Positions 1-8,155 of a DNA stretch of 20,424 nt are shown here, in pieces (the stretch's first letter is position 1; each line of letters begins with the position of its first letter). This DNA is from Methylococcales bacterium (GTDB taxonomy: Bacteria > Pseudomonadota > Gammaproteobacteria > Methylococcales > Methylomonadaceae): NCBI GenBank assembly GCA_023144875.1, contig JAGLEW010000118.1:1-20424 (forward strand), written 5' to 3'. A model generated the notes under the pieces. That model was given only the letters and a program-made list of their open reading frames with translations, searched no databases and was not told the origin of the DNA. The translations under genes were made by a program, and so were the position numbers.

Positions 1-1437
1 TGGTCAATTGCGGTGGATAAAAATCGCCTTGTCAGCGGCAGTGCTGACCAAACATTAAAACTGTGGGATTTAAGCGTGTTACAACAAGCGAATCCACCTA
101 AAAAAATCTATCCAATGCTGAATATTTTTGTTTCCAAAGACAATGAATTTGTCGCGTGGACGAAAGAAGGTTTTTTTAATGCCTCTAAAAACGGCGCACA
201 GTATATTGGTTATCATATTAATCAAGGTGCGAATAAAGCCGCTAAATTTGTAGCGGTAGATAAATTCTACGACACTTTTTATCGCCCAGATTTAATTGCC
301 AGAGCGTTAAAAGGGGAAGATTTAAGCAAATATGCTCAGGGGGTTGATATTGATCAATTATTAAAAACAGGGCTTGCGCCTAAAGTTGCCTTTGAGACAA
401 AATCACATTTAAGTAAAAAACGCGATGTAACCTTAACGTTTGAATTATGCGAACAAGAGGGTGGTTATAAAAATCTTACCTTGTCGTTAAATGGTATTGC
501 GATTGATGTCTTGGATTCCGAAAGCAGTGCAGGAAAAACCAAGGTTGCTTGTTTTAAGGCGGAGCATCCTATTTCTTTAGTCAATGGCAAAAATGTGCTA
601 ACGCTTAAAGCCAGCAATTATCAAGGGACGATAGAGTCTAATACCGCTAAAATTACGCTGGATTATAAAGGTGTTTCGCGCATAAAACCAACCTTGCATA
701 TTTTAGCGTTAGGGATTGATAAATACCGCGATGGGGATTTACAACTTAAGTATTCAGTCGCCGATGCAGCAGGTTTTGTTGAAGCAGTAACCTCAGTGGC
801 AAAACCTTTATTTGCCGAGATTAAAGTCTATAAAATGACCGATTCTGAGGTGACCAAAGAAAACGTGTTAGCAAAATTTAAACAAGTCGGTGCAAACACA
901 AAACGCAATGATGTTTTTATGCTCTACATGGCAGGACACGGCATTACCGATGTAAAAACGGGCAGTTATTATTATATCCCCTATGATTTTCGTTTTTCCA
1001 ATGAGAACAGCGTGCGTGAAAAAGCCATGAGCCAACAAGATTTTAAACTCGCCTTATCTAAAATCAAAGCCTTAAAATCCTTAACTATTATTGATACCTG
1101 CAACAGCGGCGGTTATGCCGAAGCCCAAGCCAGAGGAATGCTCGAAAAAACCGCCATTAATAAATTAGCCCGCGCCACAGGTCGCTCAACCATTGTTGCC
1201 AGCAGTAAAGACCAAGTGGCTTTAGAAGGCTACCAAGGTCACGGCGTATTCACTTATACCTTAATCGAAGCGTTAAAGGGCAAAGCATTTAATTCAAAAA
1301 ATATTATTACTATTAAAGGCTTGGCGGCGTATATTGAAGATGTGTTACCCGATAGAACTTATAAAAAATGGGGCTACGAGCAAGTACCGCAATCGTTCAT
1401 CACAGGAAATGATTTTCCGATTGGGATAAAACAGTAA
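1..1437 (+). CDS. WD40-repeat / caspase-like (peptidase C14) protein, 5' end missing
   Basis: The frame is open from base 1, so the gene begins upstream of the window and the GTG at 13 is not its start. The first residues form the end of a WD40 blade (SGSADQTLKLWD). A linker with the FVAWTKEGFFNAS and FYRPDLIARAL blocks follows; these commonly join beta-propellers to caspase domains in bacterial proteins. A probable beta-sandwich comes next (codons about 125-220), then a caspase fold from about codon 230 (THILALGIDKY-type strand). The catalytic dyad is visible: His in YMAGHG at codon 313 and Cys in IDTCNSGG at codon 367. The family cleaves after basic or acidic residues; substrate and trigger are unknown here. 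The WD40 part would bind a partner or sense a signal. The gene ends 33 bases before a broken radical SAM gene. Family is secure; biological role is not. Confidence 0.9.
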   Translation, partial: WSIAVDKNRLVSGSADQTLKLWDLSVLQQANPPKKIYPMLNIFVSKDNEFVAWTKEGFFNASKNGAQYIGYHINQGANKAAKFVAVDKFYDTFYRPDLIARALKGEDLSKYAQGVDIDQLLKTGLAPKVAFETKSHLSKKRDVTLTFELCEQEGGYKNLTLSLNGIAIDVLDSESSAGKTKVACFKAEHPISLVNGKNVLTLKASNYQGTIESNTAKITLDYKGVSRIKPTLHILALGIDKYRDGDLQLKYSVADAAGFVEAVTSVAKPLFAEIKVYKMTDSEVTKENVLAKFKQVGANTKRNDVFMLYMAGHGITDVKTGSYYYIPYDFRFSNENSVREKAMSQQDFKLALSKIKALKSLTIIDTCNSGGYAEAQARGMLEKTAINKLARATGRSTIVASSKDQVALEGYQGHGVFTYTLIEALKGKAFNSKNIITIKGLAAYIEDVLPDRTYKKWGYEQVPQSFITGNDFPIGIKQ

Positions 1438-1470
1438 ACAGGATCAATGATGATTACAAAATGCGTTTAA

Positions 1471-2199
1471 TCCTTTTCTCCACAACAAGATGAGTTTGGC
1501 ATACGTCACATTCAATTTGTAGATGATTTATTTTTAGCCAGTCGAATCAGGACTCTTGCCTTATGTGAATTAATTATCAAAAATAATTTTAAAATGACAT
1601 GGAGTTGCACCGCGAGAGTCGATACCGTGAAGCCTGATGTTTTAGCAAAAATGAAAAAAGCAGACTGCTGGGAAATTAGTTTTGGACTGGAAACAGGCTC
1701 CAATGAATTGTTACAAAAAATGAAAAAAGCGGCGCGGGTTGAAATTTCAGAACGGGCAATAAATTGGACAGCCACCGCAGGAATTCGTTGCAAAGGTTTA
1801 TTTATGCTGGGTTACCCTAGTGAAACTTACGAAACCATTGCTCAAACCAAAGCCTTCGTAAAACGCATTCCTATGACCACCATGAATCTGAGTAAATTTA
1901 CACCTTACCCTGGTTCACCTATTTATCGCGATAATTATAGCGCTAATATTTGCAAAGAACATTGGGAGAAAATGAACGGCATGAATTTTGTTTGGGTTGC
2001 CGATGGATTAACCGTAGAACGTTTAGACCAAGAGTATCAGGCGATTTTAGTCAGTTTTTACAAACAACGCCGTATTGCTCATAAATATGTGGTGATGACC
2101 TTTCAACACCCAGCCCATTTGAGTCGATTAATACGCTTTTTAGCGGGCTATTTTTGGGCAAAAGTTCGCAATTATTGGAATGGAAAAAAGGCATTTTGA
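1471..2199 (+). pseudogene. Radical SAM (B12-binding type) protein, C-terminal remnant
   Basis: From 1471 the frame reads SPQQ, then IRHIQFVDDLFLASR, TWSCTARVDTVKPDVLAKMK, CWEISFGLETGS and GLFMLGYPSETYETI. These blocks belong to the second half of the radical SAM barrel in B12-binding radical SAM enzymes (the BchE/hopanoid-enzyme style). The N-terminal cobalamin-binding domain and the CxxxCxxC loop that holds the [4Fe-4S] cluster are absent. An in-frame TAA lies at 1468-1470, and upstream is only the end of the caspase gene. The spacing between SPQQ and DEFG also looks about nine residues short for the family. The first ATG (1594) is deep inside the barrel and lacks a ribosome site. The rest runs cleanly to TGA at 2197, so the decay is recent or the fragment is tolerated. 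It cannot be an active radical SAM enzyme. Confidence 0.8.
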
Positions 2200-2248
2200 G
2201 TTCAAAGGATCGAATTCTTTAATTCAAGCGTTAATACTTTTGATAAAA

Positions 2249-2295
2249 AGGAACTGTTGCATCGCTTGATTAAGCGTGATGGAACAACAGCTCCT
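2249..2295 (-). terminator. Intrinsic terminator of htpG
   Basis: An imperfect inverted repeat: AGGA and CTGTTG on the low side pair with CAACAG and TCCT on the high side, and inner CATC/GATG and GCTT/AAGC stems close on a 4-base loop, with short bulges. Read on the minus strand the hairpin is followed at once by CCTTTTTATC, a U-run. It lies 27 bases past the htpG stop. The arrangement fits a rho-independent terminator. Confidence 0.65.
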
Positions 2296-2321
2296 AGTTG
2301 GTATATTACTTTACCTTGGGT

Positions 2322-4259
2322 TTATTTAAGCAAACCTTGTAATAAACCGTTTAATTTATGCACAAATTCGGTTGGATTTTCTAACTGACCGCCTTCGCTC
2401 AAAATTGATTGGTCGAATAATATTTGAGTAATATCCGCAAAACGATCATCATCTTGCTCGGCTTTAACGTTGGCCACTAAAACATGGTCTGGATTGATCT
2501 CAAAAATAGGTTTTGCACCGCCCATTCCCATCATGCTTAAATCTTGTCCCGCTTCTTTCATGATGCGTTCCATGTTTAAGCTCATGTCATGTGCGCCCGT
2601 CACTAAACACGCAGGGGAGTCGGTTAAACGATGGCTTAAACGAACTTCGCTGACTTTATCGCCTAAGACTTCTTTCATTTGTTTAATCACAGATTCAAAA
2701 TCTTTATCTGCTTTTTCTTGCTCTTTCTTGTCGTCTTCGCTGTCTAGTTTATTTAAATCTAATTCACCTTTCGCAACCGATTGTAAATGTTTGCCTTCAA
2801 ATTCGGTTAAGTTAGACAACAACCACTCATCAACTCGATCTGACATTAATAAAACTTCAATGCCTTTTTTACGAAAAATTTCTAAATGTGGGCTGTTTTT
2901 AGCGGCAGCGTGTGAATCGGCAGTCACATAATAAATATGTTCTTGATCGTCTTTCATACGACTAACATAATCCGCTAAAGCAACATTTTGGGCTTCGGCA
3001 TCGCTATGAGTGGATGAAAAACGGAGTAATTTAGCAACTTTATCTTTGTTTTTATGGTCTTCAATCACGCCTTCTTTGATGACGTTACCAAACTCTTTCC
3101 AAAAACTTGAATATTTGCTGTGATCTTCATCATTTGCCAAGGTGTTTAACAAGGCTAATACTTTTTTAACCGCGCCGCCTTTGATGGTGCTAATTTTTTT
3201 ACTTTGCTGTAAAATTTCACGCGAGACGTTTAATGGCAACGAGTCAGTATCAATAATTCCGCGTACAAAACGTAAATAACGAGGCATTAATTGTTCAGCA
3301 TCATCGGTAATGAAGACTTTACGAATATAAAGTTTAACCCCTTGTTTCGCATCTCTGTCCCATAAATCAAACGGGGCATGACTCGGTAGATAGAGTAATA
3401 AACTGTATTCGGTATTACCTTCGACTCGACTATGAATATGCGCTAACGGTTCTTGGTAATCATGACCGACGTGTTTGTAAAATTCGTTATATTCTTCCGC
3501 AGAAATATCATCTTTAGAGCGTGTCCATAATGCAGAGGCACTATTAACCACATCATCTTCAATACGCGATGGGGCGGTTTCTTTGCCTTCCTCATCGGTT
3601 TCCGCAGGAATTTCTTTGTCCATAATAATGGGTAAAGAAATATGGTCTGAGAATTTTTTAATAATGGTTTGAAGGCGATATGATTCTAAAAATTCATCTT
3701 CCGTTTCTTTAAGGTGTAACACTACTTCGGTGCCGCGTGTGGCTTTTTCGACCGACTCTAGCGTGTAATCACCTTCACCTGCAGACTCCCAACAAACCGC
3801 TTCATCCGCTTTAACATCGGCTTTGCGAGTCGTTAAGGTTACTTTATCAGCCACAATAAATGTTGAATAAAAACCAACGCCAAACTGACCAATTAATTCG
3901 CTATCTTTGGCTTCATCGCCTGTTAATTTTTCAAAAAATTGTTTTGTCCCTGATTTTGCAATCGTACCGATATGTTCTTGTACTTCATCACGCGTCATAC
4001 CAATGCCATTATCAGACACGGTGATAGTGCGTGCGTCTTTATCAAAATCAACACGGATTTTTAATTGACTATCGCCATCATAAAGACTGTCATTTGATAA
4101 TGCTTTATAACGTAATTTATCAGCCGCATCCGAGGCATTCGAGATTAATTCACGTAAAAAGATTTCTTTGTTACTGTACAAAGAATGAATCATTAAATGC
4201 ATTAAATGCTTAACTTCGGTTTGAAAGCCTAAGGTTTCTTTTTTTGTTTCAACAGCCAT
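2322..4259 (-). CDS. htpG: Molecular chaperone HtpG (bacterial Hsp90)
   Basis: ATP-dependent cytosolic chaperone that works as a dimer and remodels client proteins together with DnaK. The protein has 645 residues (E. coli HtpG has 624), with N-terminal GHKL ATPase, middle and C-terminal dimerisation domains. ATP-site motifs are intact: ELISNASDAADKLR at 37-50 (Asn41), DNGIGM at 83-88 and GQFGVGFYS at 124-132. Two charged insertions (about 220-235 and 505-525) account for the extra length. There is no eukaryotic MEEVD tail. The ATG at 4259 has AGGAA eleven bases upstream. The gene stands alone: a sigma-32-type promoter lies at 4297-4324 and a hairpin terminator at 2249-2295, so it is probably heat-induced independently of the genes upstream of it. 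Confidence 0.98.
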   Translation of the reverse strand: MAVETKKETLGFQTEVKHLMHLMIHSLYSNKEIFLRELISNASDAADKLRYKALSNDSLYDGDSQLKIRVDFDKDARTITVSDNGIGMTRDEVQEHIGTIAKSGTKQFFEKLTGDEAKDSELIGQFGVGFYSTFIVADKVTLTTRKADVKADEAVCWESAGEGDYTLESVEKATRGTEVVLHLKETEDEFLESYRLQTIIKKFSDHISLPIIMDKEIPAETDEEGKETAPSRIEDDVVNSASALWTRSKDDISAEEYNEFYKHVGHDYQEPLAHIHSRVEGNTEYSLLLYLPSHAPFDLWDRDAKQGVKLYIRKVFITDDAEQLMPRYLRFVRGIIDTDSLPLNVSREILQQSKKISTIKGGAVKKVLALLNTLANDEDHSKYSSFWKEFGNVIKEGVIEDHKNKDKVAKLLRFSSTHSDAEAQNVALADYVSRMKDDQEHIYYVTADSHAAAKNSPHLEIFRKKGIEVLLMSDRVDEWLLSNLTEFEGKHLQSVAKGELDLNKLDSEDDKKEQEKADKDFESVIKQMKEVLGDKVSEVRLSHRLTDSPACLVTGAHDMSLNMERIMKEAGQDLSMMGMGGAKPIFEINPDHVLVANVKAEQDDDRFADITQILFDQSILSEGGQLENPTEFVHKLNGLLQGLLK

Positions 4260-4296
4260 TTTTTTGTTCGTTCCTATGGTTAAAAGGTTAACTTGA

Positions 4297-4324
4297 CAAT
4301 GGGGGTTGGATTTTATTTTTCAAG
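4297..4324 (-). promoter_or_regulatory. Sigma-32 (heat-shock) promoter of htpG
   Basis: On the minus strand CTTGAAA (4318-4324) is followed by a 13-base spacer and then CCCCATTG (4297-4304). The known RpoH consensus is CTTGAAA, about 13-14 bases, CCCCATNT, so the -35 is exact and the -10 differs at one position. Transcription would start near 4290, giving a leader of about 30 bases before the htpG ATG. The site lies in the 77-base gap between the solute-binding protein gene and htpG. Confidence 0.85.
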
Positions 4325-4336
4325 AAAAAGTGGTAT

Positions 4337-6466
4337 TTATGATGGATTTATCGTCATTTTTAAGCGTTTTTGATACGCAAGTAGCGCAGGGATAAATAAG
4401 AGCAGTAATAAAATAAGCCCAATGATGAGCGGATAAAAAACCGCTTTATTCCATAATTTTCGTTTTTGCGCTCGTGCAACGCCATCAATACGCGTATATT
4501 TTAAACGGTTATTCGCCATAAGATTGGGTTTTAAATTTTGATACCAGCTATGTGACAACACAAAGTTTTTAGGATGCACACCAAAAACCCACGGGGCATC
4601 ATGGCGTACTATTTGTTGCATTTTTTCGATAATCTGTTCGCGTTGACGGCCATTATCCATATTACGCATGACTTCAAATAGACGATTAAATTCAAGATTA
4701 TTGTAATTTACTGCATTTTCACCGCCACTTTTTACTTTGCCATTCGCCCCATAAAGCAGAAAAAAGAAATTTTCAGGATCAGGGTAATCCGCATTCCAGC
4801 CCCACATAAATAATTGCGCATGACCATTACGCATTTTTTCTTGAAAACGATTGTAATCGGTCGCACGAATCACCAATTTAATCCCTAATTTTTCAAACTG
4901 TTTCCGAAACCAGTTCATACGCGGTCGCTCATCAATACTAGTTGATGCGGTATCAAAATAAAGCGTTAATGCTTCGCCTGTTTTAGGATCAAGCCCCTCT
5001 TTATAGCCCGCTTTTTCTAATAATTTTTTAGCCTCAGATAATGGTTTTCGTTTTCCAAACGCTTCATAAACGGTGGTGTTTAATCCCTCGACACCTTCTT
5101 TGTAGCCATAAATCCCTGGAGGTAATAAGCCTTGGGCGGCGATACCGCGACCATTCATAAAAATCGAAATATACTCTTCATAATCAATGGCTATCGACAA
5201 CGCTTGACGTAATTGGCGGCTCTTTTCACTATCACCCCCGACAATATCGTCCAGCATATTAAACCCCAGATAATAAATAGAGCTGGCAACAGAGGTTTGT
5301 AATCGAATATTTTTTTCCTGCATTTTAGGCGTAAGTTGCGCATCCCCTTCACTGGCAAATTGTACGGCTTGATCAAAACTGTCCGAGGCAATCCCAGAGG
5401 CATCATAATAGCCTTGCAAAAATTTATTCCAATAAGGAATGGTTTCTTTTTCCAGAATATAAACCACTTTATCTATAAAGGGTAAGGCTTTGCCCGCATC
5501 CTTTAATAAACCTTGTTCTTGGTCACCATTTTCACCGTCAGTTGGGTATTTTTCCCCATGAAAATTTGGATTTTTTGCCAAAACCATACGTCGATTTGGA
5601 TTATTTTCTGCTAATAAATAACTGCCTGTACCAATGGGATACCAATCTAAACTAATATTGCGCTCCTTTAAACCTTTTTGAGCATAAAAAACATCAGCTT
5701 CCCACGGAATAGGCGCAAAAAAGGGCATTGCCAACCAAAAACGGAATTGAGGGTATTTACCTTTAATACGAACCTTATATTGATAACGACTTAAGGCGAT
5801 CACCCCTTCAATGGACTGATTTTTTATAGCGATTTTTTTTGAGTTTTTATGTTGCTTAGAAAATTCATCAAACCCTTGGATATATTGCTTCATAATTTCA
5901 GCAATCGGTGAATGAATTTTAGGATGTGCGAGGCGTTTTATTTGATAAACATAATCTTCTGCGGTTAATTCTCGTGACCCTGTGTGCACAAAATCATTCA
6001 AATTATCAATGGAAGCTAACGCAGTTTCATTTAAATGATGATAACGAAAGTCACCTGATTTATTTTTAGCAAATGCGGGGTGGGGTTGATACTGAATCCC
6101 TGTTTTTATATCTATAATATAATCACTAAACACAATATCTTTTTCGGGCGCATCCAGCGGTAATAACGCCCCCTTTGCATTAATATATTCAATGCGTGGC
6201 AGTTTTGTCGCGGTTAACGGCACTAATTGATAAGGCCGTTTTAGATAATGATATTGAAACGGTGGTTCGTAAATTTGGGCAATAAAGGTGTATTCATTAC
6301 TGCTGTAAGCGATGGCAGGATCAAGGTGTTTTGGGCGTTCAGAAAAAGAGGAGTATAAAATATTAAGTGTCGCCTCTTTTTTAACATAAGGATTATTAAG
6401 CTCTGTGATATTACAGGCGCTCAATATTAGCGTGATAAAAAAGAAAAAGTATTTAAATACGGACAT
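4337..6466 (-). CDS. Extracellular solute-binding protein family 5 (oligopeptide type), lipoprotein with C-terminal membrane anchor
   Basis: 709 residues, longer than the usual 500-550 of this family. The N-terminus is a lipoprotein signal ending in the lipobox LSAC (Cys18). The body carries SBP_bac_5 blocks: LDPAIAYSSNEYT near the start, a WYPIGTGSYLL block mid-way, RQALSIAIDYEEYISIFMNG, LLPPGIYGY, and WGWNADYPDPENFFFLLYG near the end. The last 36 residues hold one hydrophobic helix (about 677-697) followed by basic residues, predicting an inner-membrane anchor with a cytoplasmic tail. No permease or ATPase gene is in the window, so the transporter partner is unknown. It is the last gene of the minus-strand operon, 20 bases after nudE, with only a poor ribosome site. 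Ligand could be a peptide or another compound. Confidence 0.85.
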   Translation of the reverse strand: MSVFKYFFFFITLILSACNITELNNPYVKKEATLNILYSSFSERPKHLDPAIAYSSNEYTFIAQIYEPPFQYHYLKRPYQLVPLTATKLPRIEYINAKGALLPLDAPEKDIVFSDYIIDIKTGIQYQPHPAFAKNKSGDFRYHHLNETALASIDNLNDFVHTGSRELTAEDYVYQIKRLAHPKIHSPIAEIMKQYIQGFDEFSKQHKNSKKIAIKNQSIEGVIALSRYQYKVRIKGKYPQFRFWLAMPFFAPIPWEADVFYAQKGLKERNISLDWYPIGTGSYLLAENNPNRRMVLAKNPNFHGEKYPTDGENGDQEQGLLKDAGKALPFIDKVVYILEKETIPYWNKFLQGYYDASGIASDSFDQAVQFASEGDAQLTPKMQEKNIRLQTSVASSIYYLGFNMLDDIVGGDSEKSRQLRQALSIAIDYEEYISIFMNGRGIAAQGLLPPGIYGYKEGVEGLNTTVYEAFGKRKPLSEAKKLLEKAGYKEGLDPKTGEALTLYFDTASTSIDERPRMNWFRKQFEKLGIKLVIRATDYNRFQEKMRNGHAQLFMWGWNADYPDPENFFFLLYGANGKVKSGGENAVNYNNLEFNRLFEVMRNMDNGRQREQIIEKMQQIVRHDAPWVFGVHPKNFVLSHSWYQNLKPNLMANNRLKYTRIDGVARAQKRKLWNKAVFYPLIIGLILLLLLFIPALLAYQKRLKMTINPS

Positions 6467-6478
6467 TGGATTTTTTTA

Positions 6479-6492
6479 CGCTAAGGTTAGCG
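6479..6492. repeat. Perfect 14-bp inverted repeat across the nudE stop codon
   Basis: CGCTAA and TTAGCG flank a GG centre. It covers the nudE stop (6487-6489) and sits 12 bases before the start of the solute-binding protein gene. On the minus strand it is followed by A residues rather than T, so it is not a normal terminator for that strand. In mRNA it could fold next to the translation start of the downstream gene. Confidence 0.5.
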
Positions 6493-7032
6493 ACCAAGAT
6501 ACTCGCGCGCCATATAAAGCGCGGCAATCGAACGAGCTTCTGTGCATTCACCCGTCGCTAATAAACCGTGGATATTCGATAATTTCCACGGAACCACTTC
6601 CAACGGTTCGGGTTCATCCCCCTCTAATTTTTCAGGGTATAAATCTTGTGCCACAATAATATTAATATCATGGTCAAAATAACCAGGGGCTAACGTCAAT
6701 GGTAATAAAGCGTGCAGCGATTTGGCACCATAACCGATTTCTTCTTTTAATTCACGATTAGCGGCTATTAATACCGCTTCGCCTGCATCAATTTTACCTT
6801 TGGGTAATCCTAGTTCGTAACGGTCTACGCCTGCTGAATATTCTCGAATCAATAAAACCGTGTCCTCATCAAGCATTGGTACGATTAACACCGCGCCGCC
6901 ATTATAGCCGCGTTTTAAGCATTCATAATTTCGTTTTTCACCATTGCTAAAGGTTAAATCCATACTTTCAATGGTAAAGAGACGACTGCGATGCACTAAG
7001 GTTCGATTACTAACAACAGGTTTTTTAGGCAT
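6487..7032 (-). CDS. nudE: ADP compounds hydrolase NudE (Nudix)
   Basis: Hydrolyses ADP-ribose, AP3A and NADH-like ADP compounds to AMP plus a phosphorylated product. 181 residues, close to E. coli NudE, and similar along the whole length: RSRLFTIESMDLTFSNG, VLLIREYSAGVDRYELGLPKG, VAQDLYPEKLEGDEPEPL and EARSIAALYMAREYL all have NudE counterparts. The Nudix box G-x5-E-x7-REUxEExGU is complete at 79-101 (Gly79, Glu85, Arg93, Glu94, Glu97, Glu98). The start ATG lies 12 bases after the kinase stop; no clear ribosome site is visible, so translation is probably coupled. Housekeeping removal of ADP-ribose fits the sugar-kinase neighbour only loosely. Confidence 0.93.
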   Translation of the reverse strand: MPKKPVVSNRTLVHRSRLFTIESMDLTFSNGEKRNYECLKRGYNGGAVLIVPMLDEDTVLLIREYSAGVDRYELGLPKGKIDAGEAVLIAANRELKEEIGYGAKSLHALLPLTLAPGYFDHDINIIVAQDLYPEKLEGDEPEPLEVVPWKLSNIHGLLATGECTEARSIAALYMAREYLGR

Positions 7033-7044
7033 AATGTTTTCTAT

Positions 7045-8145
7045 TTATGATAAGTCAGACGATTGGGAAAATAAAATTTGATGTTCCGCTTTGGTCGGTA
7101 AGCCTAAACGCGCCCCCATTGCCGTGCAACATAAGGCACCTGCGGCACTGGCATACGTTAAACTCGGTATCCATTTCATTTTTAGCGATAACGCGGCGGC
7201 AAAAGCCCCATGAAAAGCATCACCCGCCCCCGTACTATCCACTTCATTGACCTCATAAGCGGTTAATCGTCCCGAGTCTTCACCACGCTTCCACACCAAG
7301 CCTCTTGAACCTAAGGTAATCACAACCGCAGGACTGAGTGCGGATAATTCTTTTAACGCTTTATCAATACTGCCGCTTTGTTGTAAGGCAAATTTTTCAG
7401 AACAAATCAAATAATCCACCTTATCCATCAATAGTTGCGTGCCTTCATGTACAGAACCTGCATCTAAAACCGTTGGAATATTTTGGTTTTTTATTTGCTC
7501 CAATAAGACTAATGACTCATGTGGTTGATGACCATCAAAAAGGACAACTTTAGGTCGGATAGATAAAAAATCAATACTGCCTGCTCTGAGGGGTTTGGTC
7601 GCTCCCGTGTAATTAACCAGCGATCGACTGCCATTGGGCTTGGCTAAAATAGTTGAAATAGGGGTCGGTGAATCGCCTCGTTTTATCAATCCGATATTGA
7701 CATCACGATCCATCAATTCCTGATAATGGCATTCACCTTGAATATCATTACCCAAATAGCCCGCAAAAGCCGACTTTAATCCCAATCGTGCCACCATCAC
7801 CGCCGCATTTGCCGAAGGCCCTCCGCCACATTCCACTAAAAAACTGGCGGTCATTTTTTCATCTCGTTTAGGATGATGAGCCACTGAAAATGTCATATCA
7901 TAACAAGCATGACCGACACACAAAACATCAACTATTTTTGCTGATTTCAACGGAGGCATTGTCGCTTTATCCAATATTTCTTGTATTAAGACATCACAGC
8001 TGCCACAGCCTGTGCCAGCACCTGTTGCTGAGGCAATTTTATCGACCGTATCATAGCCCTTTGTAACCAAGTCTTCAATTTTTGCGTGAGTCGTCCCTGT
8101 GCAATCACAAATAACGTTTTTTTTATCCGATTCTGTTGTCTTCAT
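7045..8145 (-). CDS. BFD-like [2Fe-2S] domain fused to PfkB-family carbohydrate kinase
   Basis: Two domains in one uninterrupted frame. Residues about 11-55 match the bacterioferritin-associated-ferredoxin type domain: Cys13-x-Cys15, 31 residues, then Cys47-x-x-Cys50, enough to bind a [2Fe-2S] cluster. Residues about 70-360 are a ribokinase/PfkB kinase: VLCVGHACYDMTF at its start, the GGGPSANAAVMVARLG substrate and ATP-fold block, and the C-terminal signature DSTGAGDAFHGAF with the catalytic Asp at about 309. Such kinases phosphorylate a sugar or nucleoside; the substrate cannot be read from sequence. I chose ATG 8145 (366 residues, 10 bases after the hemL stop) over a GTG at 8178 that would overlap hemL. 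Neither has a good ribosome site. Linking an iron-sulfur domain to this kinase is unusual. Confidence 0.88.
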   Translation of the reverse strand: MKTTESDKKNVICDCTGTTHAKIEDLVTKGYDTVDKIASATGAGTGCGSCDVLIQEILDKATMPPLKSAKIVDVLCVGHACYDMTFSVAHHPKRDEKMTASFLVECGGGPSANAAVMVARLGLKSAFAGYLGNDIQGECHYQELMDRDVNIGLIKRGDSPTPISTILAKPNGSRSLVNYTGATKPLRAGSIDFLSIRPKVVLFDGHQPHESLVLLEQIKNQNIPTVLDAGSVHEGTQLLMDKVDYLICSEKFALQQSGSIDKALKELSALSPAVVITLGSRGLVWKRGEDSGRLTAYEVNEVDSTGAGDAFHGAFAAALSLKMKWIPSLTYASAAGALCCTAMGARLGLPTKAEHQILFSQSSDLS

Positions 8146-8155
8146 TGACGTATTA

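Noticed and set aside
1512..1793. 93-codon ORF on the minus strand under the radical SAM remnant, and similar overlapping ORFs elsewhere (e.g. 2470-2931 plus, 12715-12909 minus)
   Set aside because: They lie opposite or out of frame with clearly recognisable proteins, show no family blocks and no supporting ribosome sites.
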